DNA from: Bombardia bombarda
Taxonomy: Eukaryota > Ascomycota > Sordariomycetes > Sordariales > Lasiosphaeriaceae
Direction: 5' to 3'
NCBI GenBank assembly: GCA_030512295.1
Contig: JAULSR010000002.1
Span: 6,138,001-6,202,000 of the forward strand
Length of the DNA: 64,000 nucleotides
Every line of letters begins with the position of its first letter. The first letter of the stretch is position 1. This document shows, piece by piece, positions 56,690-64,000 of this stretch. Position numbers and translations under genes: made by a program. A model generated the notes under the pieces. The model saw nothing but the letters and a program-made list of their open reading frames with translations. It did no database searches and had not been told where the DNA came from.

Positions 56690-57434
56690 GCGGCGGTATT
56701 AGTGATGGATGATGTGCGCAGTAATGGGAGGAGTGTGTGGTAAAGCACCCCAAAGGCGGTAGTTGTAGAATCTAGAGTCTGAGGCGGCAGCCATCTTCAA
56801 CTATCCCATCTACAGTGACTATAGGTGGCGGTTTAATTGCAGTAATTTACAGTCTTGGTATGAGATAATGCATTGGGTGACTGGCCATTTTCGATCTGAC
56901 CACCTTACAGTACAGGTCCCATTTTGCACGGGATGTCGAGACATTCTCAATAGATAAGGGGTGCAGGTATAGATTTGGCGCGCTCGTCAATACCAGACGA
57001 CTAACAACTGTCCACTACGCAATTATTTGTTAGGAGCTATTCCGTTGGTAAATATCTTATTAGCAAAAATCTCATCGCAGCTATAAGAAAAAAAATATAT
57101 CTCTCGGTTCGATTCAGAGGCTCTCTTCTTGATGTGATATGTCCTCCATGTCCGTGCCTCGTAATTACCTAGCAAAAAAGAAGAACTCATCGCAACTATA
57201 GCATAACCGATTTCTCTTCCTGTTCGAAGCAAAATATCTTCTTGATGTGACGTGTCCTCCTTGCCCGTACCTCGTAAGATGAATCCCATTCTTGGCCCTG
57301 TTCCCAAAAACAACCCACTGTCTCGTTCTCAATGCTTCAAGCTACCTTAATACAAATCAGGATCTGGCTTCTCGTGTTTGCCCCAAGCATACACCCCCTC
57401 TTCGATAACCTTGAAACTTTGCCCAAACTGCTCG
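56690..57434. other. Convergent spacer with imperfect tandem duplication
   Basis: Lies between the GFA-type gene (+) and the minus-strand unrecognised gene. 57061-57278 holds two diverged copies of a roughly 110-bp unit. The segment 57347-57500 may in fact be the 3' coding end of the minus-strand gene if a frameshift is present (see that entry). Confidence 0.55.
57061..57278. repeat. Imperfect tandem duplication, about 110-bp unit
   Basis: Copy 1 (57061-57163) and copy 2 (57170-57278) share AGCAAAAA, CTCATCGCA.CTATA, TTCTTGATGTGA, TGTCCTCC and CGTAA in the same order. Differences in the shared blocks are mostly transitions (G/A and C/T), as expected from RIP or plain ageing. No open frame spans it. 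Confidence 0.7.
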
Positions 57435-58418
57435 TCAAGTCCCTTCTTGTCTTCGAGGCTCTTGATCTTGTAGGCCATGTCGTCGACTTTGGTCTTGTCC
57501 AAAGTCCTGGGCCATTCTTCTCAATTCGTTGGTGCGATTGGTGGTTTGTCTGTTTTCGAGACCGGGGGGTAGGGGCAGAATATCCTCGTTCAAGTTATTG
57601 AGTCTCCGTGCGCTCTCCTCAAGTCCGTTTTCCCCCGTGAGTTCCGGCGACGTGCTGCTTGCTATTTTGCGTCGTTTTGGTAGCGGCTCAAAGGGACCGA
57701 TCACCATGTCGTTGTCCAGGTCGTTGTCAATGCACGGATCTGCCTCGAGATGGCTGATAGTTAGGCTTTCTTGCTCCAAGGTCGGGCACTTGTTTAATGC
57801 CAGCTTGATATCCTCCGTCAAGGCTCTGTACAGCCTCGGTCCGTTCTTGTTGGGATCTATATAGTATCCTAGCTCATCTAGGGTGTCGAGCGGGTAGCAC
57901 AGGTCGTCAGAGTCGGACTTATCTAAATCACAGACTCGAAAGAGTCCGTCATCGTAGTCCTCATCTCCGCGTTGGAGCTTGGATAGCAACTGCCGGAGAT
58001 TGATTGTGTGGACTATTCTGGATCTTCCCATGTCTTGTGTTATGTCTGAAAGTGTGAGTGAAAATTTGTTGAGTCTGTCGTAGCTTTTGATCCTTTTCCC
58101 TAGTCTTCTCAGAAATCCCCGGACTTTGACCTTCATTTGGCGAAGTTGGACGTCGTTCCTGTCCTTCAGTAGGATCGGTCTCAGCTCGTCGGCCCACGGC
58201 CGGACCTCATAATGAGGGAAATGAACTTCACTCAGCCCACCGGTCTGTTTAACAGCCCAGGAGCCAATTAATGTGAGCTTGATGTTTCTCTGATCGACAT
58301 CGGTTCTGCGCCAGCTGTCGAGTGAATCGTAGAGCGGGTGATCGGTGTAGATGACTTCGCTGGTCTTGGCGGTATATATGAAACTCGGAGGAATGTCGGT
58401 CTTATCCTCTTTCTCCAT
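57435..58418 (-). CDS. Unrecognised charged protein, probable frameshift near the C-terminus
   Basis: The open frame has 327 codons from the ATG at 58418. I do not recognise a family. The first 150 residues look folded (FIYTAKTSEVIYTDHPLYD, LTLIGSWAVKQTGG, VHFPHYEVRPW), the rest is acidic with two PLP-type turns and a basic KRRK stretch near residue 248. After NELRRMAQD the frame runs into Arg/Gln-rich text of poor quality and stops at 57435, while another frame continues with coding quality as LDKTKVDDMAYKIKSLEDK and ends DPDLY at 57347. Loss of one T in the three-base run at 57501-57503 (AAA on +) would join them into one heptad-like helix. So a single-base indel, real or an assembly error, is likely, and the intact product would be about 355 residues. 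No function is proposed. Confidence 0.6.
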   Translation of the reverse strand: MEKEDKTDIPPSFIYTAKTSEVIYTDHPLYDSLDSWRRTDVDQRNIKLTLIGSWAVKQTGGLSEVHFPHYEVRPWADELRPILLKDRNDVQLRQMKVKVRGFLRRLGKRIKSYDRLNKFSLTLSDITQDMGRSRIVHTINLRQLLSKLQRGDEDYDDGLFRVCDLDKSDSDDLCYPLDTLDELGYYIDPNKNGPRLYRALTEDIKLALNKCPTLEQESLTISHLEADPCIDNDLDNDMVIGPFEPLPKRRKIASSTSPELTGENGLEESARRLNNLNEDILPLPPGLENRQTTNRTNELRRMAQDFGQDQSRRHGLQDQEPRRQEGT

Positions 58419-59823
58419 GATGGATCTGAACCGACATCCGGCTCCTTGTGGCTGCTTCTTCGGTCTACGGCTTTCTTGATGAGGGATCGATGAGACCTAT
58501 GACTTTTTGGTTTGCTTAGATGCTTCGTCGCTTGAGTGTGGCGGCTGCCTGAGATCTAATCGCCTGAGTAATGATATCTACATCAATAATATGTCAGTTC
58601 TTTAAAAATCTTTGCAATGTTGGGTGGCAAAGATACAATGCTTGACTCACGATTTGATGAATTCGCAGTGATAAAGTTGACGCCGAGGCCTCTCTGCTCG
58701 AGGGAGCAATCTGATCCGGAGGAAAAGTAGGAATCAAATCGACCTTGATCTTAAAAATGCCGCATCTCGGCTCTCAGGGCTGCATGACCGCAAGGAGCGG
58801 TGATGATGTGAATGAAGGAGGACGAAGGAAGTTGACGGTTTCTATGGAGTTGTGGTGTTGAGGTGTTGTGATGATGTGGTGTTGTGGGAAAGAAATTTCC
58901 AATTCGCACCATTGCACTGACTTTCTTGGGTACTGTTTGCTTTCCCTATCTCTAACTACCCAGGTAGACAGGTGCGTATGCGATGACTTCCGTTGTTTCC
59001 ATCTGATTATGTATATCTATAATCGGCTCAAAGGTTAGGTAGGCTGACCTTGATTTCCTTCCATCTCACCTCGACGCTGTACAAGTCTAATTTTTGGAGA
59101 TTTGTACCCAACAAACTAATATAGAACCCATGAGAAAGCAGAAGACAAGGCCTCAAAAGTACCTCAAGTTGAAGAAAACAGCCAGAATTTCCAAGACTAG
59201 CAGCCCCAATAACGTCGGAGGCTTTTCCAAGACTACAACTTGTGCCAGTTTACGGGCACTACATGCTTTGGTGATTCAGATCATAAGAAGACAGTGATCA
59301 CTGAGTGTTGCAGGAAGCTTACCATATATATGGAACCTTTGCCATATGGTTCGGTCGAGGTAGAGACCGCAATACCCCCTACCTCACCGTATATGGGATG
59401 GTGTAGTTGTAGATAGCCTTGATATCTGATTGCTAAATCCTGAAGCCGCTTTTCCTTATGTTTTTAAGCACATGGTTGGCTCCCAGCGTCCACCCCCAGG
59501 CCTCGAAACAACATCTCAACTACAACAACAGCACAAATAAACCCGCTATAAATCGGAATGAGACCGGTCTCTATGCTATCTATGTATCTATTTGATGGCA
59601 ACAATAACATAATAACAGTCCCCTTGTCTGCCTGCCTACAACAACAATAGTAGCATATCATAGTTTCCCACTACTAGATAAGTTCTATATTTGGTGGACA
59701 AAACCAAAAACCCATCAACTATCAAAATTCCACCCTTTATTACACCGGAAAATGCATACAATGTTATCTCCCCAGTCATCAGAACCATGATGGATCATGC
59801 GCGGTAGAAATACCAATCCCGTC
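58419..59823. other. Intergenic region between the unrecognised gene and NPT1
   Basis: 1.4 kb. 58419-58560 should be leader and promoter of the minus-strand gene. 59400-59823 is AT-rich and includes the NPT1 3' end. No gene is seen; small frames are not supported. Confidence 0.55.
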
Positions 59824-61340
59824 TCATGGCTTGACAGCCTCTCCCTCGCGGCCCCATCTGGCCGTCTCATCACCATCAACCCACTCCTTCTCAACATACC
59901 CAAGCTCGCGCTTAACCTTGTCTACCGTCTCTTGATCGCCCGTATTTTTACCCGAATTATCACTATATCTTCACGTCAGCCATTCTTTTCTCAGCCAAAC
60001 CAAACCCAGAAAACCAACTCACCTAATCTTAATCGCCGGCTTCCCCCCGCCGAGCTCAGCTTGATAACAATATTCAACGGCGTCGACTTCTTGCCCGTCG
60101 TCGTGTGCACAAAGTCATTGGTGAGAAACGTGCCCACGCCAAACGTAGGCTGGAAGCCCGCCTCGTCTGACACCTGCTTGTACTCGAGGCACCTGTCGAT
60201 ATTCAACGAGTCGGAAAAGACGATAACCTTCTTGTCCTTGATGCCCTGCTCGTCGTAGAACTTGCGCATGGTCCGGACAAACGTCCTAGGGTCGCCCGAG
60301 TCCTGCCGCACGCCAGTAAACACCTCGGCGTACGTTCTTTCCCTTTCCTCCTCTTTCTTCTCCTTCTCCTCCGTCGCTACAGCAATAAACGAATCTGCCA
60401 CACTCGTCTTCCTCTCCAGGGGCAGCGCAGGAGGCTCCTCCTCCAGCTGCCTGACCGGCTGCCTAAACGCGCGCAGAAATGCCGGCGTGCCAAACGTGTC
60501 CGTCAACGCGATCCCCAAGACGCCCTCGCCGAAGCACCCCACCCAGCGGGCGAGCGCCTCCTCGGTCGCGATATTGTAGTCGCCCGTGATGGCGGCGATG
60601 CCCATGAACCACTCGTGCGCGACAGTGCCGACGGGCGGGATGCCGAAGCGCATGGCGAGGTGCACGTTGCTGGTGCCCGAGAGCTTGCCGGGGCAGCCGC
60701 GGGCCTCGCACGCCTTGGCGGCGCGCGTCAGCCCCCGGAAGACAAGAGCCTGCGTGTGGTAGTCGCGGCGGCGGCGGGTGCCGAACTCGGAGAAGACGCA
60801 GCCGGCCTCGAGCAGGCGGACACCCTTTTGGTGCGCGCTCTCCTCTTGGCCGTCGTAGGTCCAGTCCAGGTCCATGTACTTGAAGTAGGCTTCCGACGTG
60901 AGGGCGAGCAGGGGGATCTCGTACAGGATGGTCTCGGCCCAGGTGCCGCTGATGGCGATGTTGACGTCACCGACATCTGCTTCGGAGCCCGTGTCTTGCG
61001 CCACGGGGATGAAGGTGATGGTGACCTGCTCGCGGGGCCGGAGGCGGAACTCCTGGAGGTATTCCAGGTAGGGGGGAGTGAGGTAGGGGCAATGGGTCTT
61101 TAGGTACTGGTGCTCCTCGGCGGAGAGAGAGATGTTGCCCAGCTTTCTGATCTGCTCCTCGAGCCAGTGGAAGGCCTTGCGCGAGAGCTTCTTCTCGGGC
61201 GTGCGGTTGGTGAAGGAGTAGCTCACGGGCACGTCCTTGTAGTACTTGAGGACGGCGCATTGCATTGTGAGCTTGTACAGGTCCGTGTCAAGAAAGGAGA
61301 TGACGCCCTCGGGGTAGGGCGAGGAGCTGTTGAAATCCAT
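59824..61340 (-). CDS. NPT1: Nicotinate phosphoribosyltransferase (with apparent frameshift)
   Basis: Two exons, 61340-60023 and 59962-59824, with a 60-bp intron, would give about 485 residues. FLDTDLYKLTMQ, SEFGTRRRRDYHTQ, LSGTSNVHLA, AHEWFMG, LTDTFGTPAF and GVRQDSGDPRTF are conserved NAPRTase blocks; the phosphoribosyl and nicotinate sites lie in them. The enzyme converts nicotinic acid and PRPP to nicotinate mononucleotide in the Preiss-Handler route to NAD. Compared with yeast Npt1 there is an insertion of about 40 residues (LEEEPPALPLERK to EEKEKKEEERE). Odd point: after NIVIKLSSAGG the frame should continue KPAIKISDNSGKNTGD, but that text is in another frame; the run of six G (C on +, 60043-60048) would need seven. 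The stop codon and tail look normal, so one base is missing in the gene or in the assembly. Confidence 0.88.
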
Positions 61341-62421
61341 GATGGGATAGGGTCTGGTTGGTTGGTTGGCTTGGATGCTGTTGCCCCTCTGCTGTGGTTT
61401 GACAACTCTGGGTTTAGTGGTGGGTGAGGAAGGTATGTACGTAAGTAGCAAAGTACCACCTAGGTTGCTGCACGAAATCGGGGCTATAGGGCTGTGATTG
61501 TCTGGGGAAACAATTGGCTGATTTCTTTGAAGAGGCGAAACGGTGTTTGGTACAGTGATGAGATGCACGAGAAAGCGCGACTGTAATTTAAATAAATGAA
61601 TGGAATGCGGCAAGACAGGTCAGATAGTGTTGCGAGACCGGGGTGGGTGAGTAAGTTTCTTTTCCCTTCCTCACTAGGCCAGAGCAACTGAGGGGAAGCG
61701 ATGATAGAGTCGCACGACACAGCACCTATCTTATGTTTCCAAGCTTATAAGCCAGAAGACACAGAGAGAGGAGGGATGATAATTCTAGACAAGATTGTTA
61801 GCTTCGAGTTGCTGGTTGGTTGCAAAATGTATGGATCTAAGTCGTGGTTACGTCGGCTGCGATCCGTGCCGTCTTCAACAGTCCAGTTGCAGTTGCGGGA
61901 CTCTCAGAGTATCTCGATGACACACACGGCGAGTCGCAGCGAAATGGGGTGGTGAGTGGCTCAGTGGCCACCACCCAAACCGTTGCGACAAGACGGAAGG
62001 TGGGGTTATGATAGAGAGATAGTGGAGTTTATCGCGGGATTTTGTTAATCTCACTTGGGCTGTGATGCGCAGCGCGAATGGCAGCTCTCTGGGCCCTTGC
62101 CAAGCTCTCCAAGCTCATGTCGCTTGTTGCACCGACTGCGGCTAATGCTGCACAGACCACACCTTAAAAACTAATTACCTGACGGAGCTAACGATCACTG
62201 GCTGTAGCTCGCTGGGTACTGGCTGTAGCTCGCTGGGTACTGGCTGACCGACTTCAAAGACCTGGGCGAAAAAAAGTTGTAGGCGGCAGAAAAAAAAGTT
62301 CACGGACGGGCCCCCAGCTGCAGACAAATTAATTCATAGGCCCCGCCAAGAACAGAAAAGGGAAGAAAAAAGACGACGATAAACTTCAGAAAACAGCAGA
62401 ACACACGCACGGCTGGAAATC
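61341..62421. promoter_or_regulatory. Divergent upstream region of NPT1 and UTP4
   Basis: The two genes diverge across 1.08 kb, so both promoters lie here. A 20-bp unit, GTAGCTCGCTGGGTACTGGCT-like, is present twice in tandem at about 62200-62245, roughly 180 bp before the UTP4 start. An A-rich stretch (62270-62300 and 62350-62400) precedes the UTP4 ATG. No other gene is seen. Confidence 0.55.
62200..62245. repeat. 20-bp tandem duplication upstream of UTP4
   Basis: Two identical copies of a 20-base unit containing GTAGCTCGCTGGGTAC, followed by the start of a third (CTGGCTG). Its place upstream of the ribosome-biogenesis gene makes a duplicated regulatory site possible. Confidence 0.7.
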
Positions 62422-64000
62422 ATGGACATCCACCGCTGCCGGTTCATCCAGTACCCTGCATCCGCCATCAACGCTATTGCCTTTTCGCACTCGTCGCTCC
62501 CACCGGTCTCCGGCGGCAAGAAGTCGCAACAGAAGCATGTCCAGGTCCGCCTAGCAATTGGTCGTGCCAACGGCGACATCGAGATATGGAACCCCCTCAG
62601 TGGCACCTGGCACCAGGAGCTCGTCATGCCCGGCGGCCGTGATCGCAGCGTCGACGGCCTGGTCTGGGTGACCGACCCGGATGAGGAGATGGCCGACGGC
62701 AAGATCATCCACGGCCGCTCTCGCCTCTTCAGCATCGGCTACACCACCACCATCACCGAATGGGACCTCGAGATGGCCCGCGCAAAGACACACGCCAGCG
62801 GACAGCACGGCGACATCTGGTGCCTCGGCGTCCAGCCCCTGCCCGCCCGCGAGACCGGCGCCAATCCTGCCACCGCGTCCAGGAAGCTCGTCGCCGGCAC
62901 CGTTGACGGCAACCTTGTCCTTTACTCCATCGAGGACGGCGAGTTGCGCTTCTTCAAGTCTCTCATCAGGACTCCCTCCAAGAAGACCAAGATGGTCAGC
63001 CTCTGCTTCCAGTCGCGAAACGTCGTCATCGTCGGCTGCTCCGACAGCACCATTTGCGCCTACGATATTAGAAACGGCGCCTTGCTTAGACAGATGACCC
63101 TCGGCTCCGACTTCTCGGGAGGTTCTAAGAACATCATTGTATGGTCTGTCAAGTGCCTGCCTAATGGCGATATCGTGTCTGGCGACTCGACTGGCCAGGT
63201 CTGCATTTGGGATGGCAAGACGTATACCCAGGCACAGAGAATTCAGAGCCACAAGCAGGACGTCTTGTGTCTGACTGTCAGCTCCGATGGCTCCAAGATT
63301 ATCTCTGGCGGTATGGATAGACGGACGACTCTCTACGAGCCCATCGCTGGCCAAGCCGGCCGTTGGTCCACCGTCTTCCATCGGAAGTACCACAAACACG
63401 ATGTCAAGGCTATGGCTTCCTTTGAAGGGAAGAAAATGAGTGTCGTGGTTTCAGGAGGTTAGTTTATTGACAACAGTTGCTTTAAAGCCTAGTATACAAC
63501 AGCTAACAGAGCTACTACCCCAGGTCCCGATGCCAGCCCGGTTGTTTTCCCTCTCCGCGCGGCAGGCAAGGAGTATCACAGAACGCTATCCCACCTCCCG
63601 CAAAGCACAAACCTCCAGAGCGCTCCCAAGGCGCGCTTCGTCGTTACCTGGTGGGGCAACGAGATCAGAATCTGGCATCTTCCAATCGGGGCCCGAGAGC
63701 TGCTGGACGACGCGGAGAAGCGCCAAAACCGGAAACTTCTTGCCATGATTATGGTTAAGGGTGAATCTAACATTACATCGGCCGCCATCAGCGAGGACGG
63801 TACACTCCTTGTCGCCTCTACTGCCTCCGAAATGAAGGCGTTCCAACTCGAGCCCTTCGCCGGACTGCCTAGCGAACAGCTCAAGGTCACAAAGTTACAA
63901 ATGCCAACGGCCACAATCGGCCAAGGCGGCATCAAAGTTGAAATCTCTCCAGATAGAATCTGGGTGTCTTGGGTCGAAGAAGGAAGCAAAGTCATGTTGG
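62422..64000 (+). CDS. UTP4: Utp4/Cirhin, WD40 subunit of the small-subunit processome (3' partial)
   Basis: Exons 62422-63457 and 63524-64000 (running off the window) give 504 residues of a longer protein. MDIHRCRFIQYPASAINAIAFS is the typical Utp4 start. WD40 blades can be followed: RLAIGRANGDIEIWNP, RLFSIGYTTTITEWDLE, KLVAGTVDGNLVLYSIE, NVVIVGCSDSTICAYDI, GDIVSGDSTGQVCIWD and KIISGGMDRRTTLYEP, then a second propeller begins with RFVVTWWGNEIRIWHLP. Utp4 is part of the t-UTP/UTP-A complex that joins the 5' external spacer of pre-rRNA early in 40S assembly in the nucleolus. The 66-bp intron splits a Gly codon (SGG). The human counterpart, Cirhin, is mutated in a childhood liver disease. The missing 3' part should hold further WD repeats and a C-terminal tail. 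Confidence 0.9.

Noticed and set aside
57100..57130. GGTTCGATTC resembling a tRNA B box
   Set aside because: T-stem has a mismatch and no acceptor, D or anticodon arms can be drawn; the other copy of the duplication lacks the motif.
61341..61613. N-terminal extension of NPT1 to a non-ATG codon at 61613
   Set aside because: The extension has no NAPRTase similarity, starts at TTG, and the ATG at 61340 stands just before the first conserved block.
1..64000. CRISPR arrays, bacterial operons, prophage
   Set aside because: No regularly spaced repeats with unique spacers; gene structure is eukaryotic throughout.

Overview
The window looks like nuclear DNA of a filamentous ascomycete, most likely a Sordariomycete. 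Seen directly: 21 recognisable protein genes, most split by 50-100 bp introns with GTRAGT-type donors, CTRAC-type branch points and YAG acceptors; G/C-ending codon preference; long low-complexity intergenic stretches containing TACCTAGGTAGG-type motifs; and products whose closest known families are fungal (Vps53, Utp4, Npt1, Lyc1-type acetyltransferase, FYVE-RING Pib1). No ATG-rich bacterial operons, tRNA, rRNA or CRISPR were seen. The species cannot be named from the sequence alone.

Layout. 1-3.6 kb: 3' end of a Kap120/importin-11 gene and a convergent DSK2 ubiquitin shuttle gene. 3.6-12.7 kb: a gene-poor stretch whose only gene is a GH18 chitinase-like gene with an altered catalytic motif. 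12.7-17.2 kb: VPS53 and a Lyc1-like acetyltransferase, both +. 17.2-28 kb: a second gene-poor stretch with one unrecognised acidic/polyQ protein and a PIB1-like FYVE-RING ligase gene. 29-29.2 kb: a compact, strongly foldable segment that may be a non-coding RNA. 29.4-38.3 kb: an accessory metabolic block (cupin; a single gene encoding a flavin monooxygenase fused to an acetoacetate-decarboxylase-like domain; SDR; MFS transporter). 40.5-48.8 kb: housekeeping genes (chromodomain/AT-hook protein, MPDU1-like PQ-loop protein, choline sulfatase, MED8), with a 256-bp TA-flanked inverted-repeat element (MITE) between the first two. 50-56.7 kb: an LPPEIR-motif protein, an acyltransferase-3 membrane protein and a GFA/CENP-V zinc protein. 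57-64 kb: an unrecognised charged protein, NPT1 and the 5' part of UTP4.

How the genes might work together. Most are independent housekeeping genes: protein trafficking (KAP120, VPS53, PIB1), proteostasis (DSK2), transcription/chromatin (MED8, chromodomain protein), NAD salvage (NPT1), ribosome biogenesis (UTP4), dolichol-sugar use (MPDU1-like) and sulfate-ester use (choline sulfatase). The only group that reads as a possible pathway is 29.4-38.3 kb, where the fused monooxygenase-decarboxylase and the SDR are divergently arranged around a 1.4-kb shared upstream region carrying a 12-bp tandem repeat, with an MFS transporter next to them. That grouping is an inference.

Two genes (NPT1 and the unrecognised gene beside it) carry an apparent single-base frameshift at a homopolymer run, which could be assembly error or real damage. 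Exon boundaries were set by hand from splice signals and protein-family expectation and have not been checked against transcripts.
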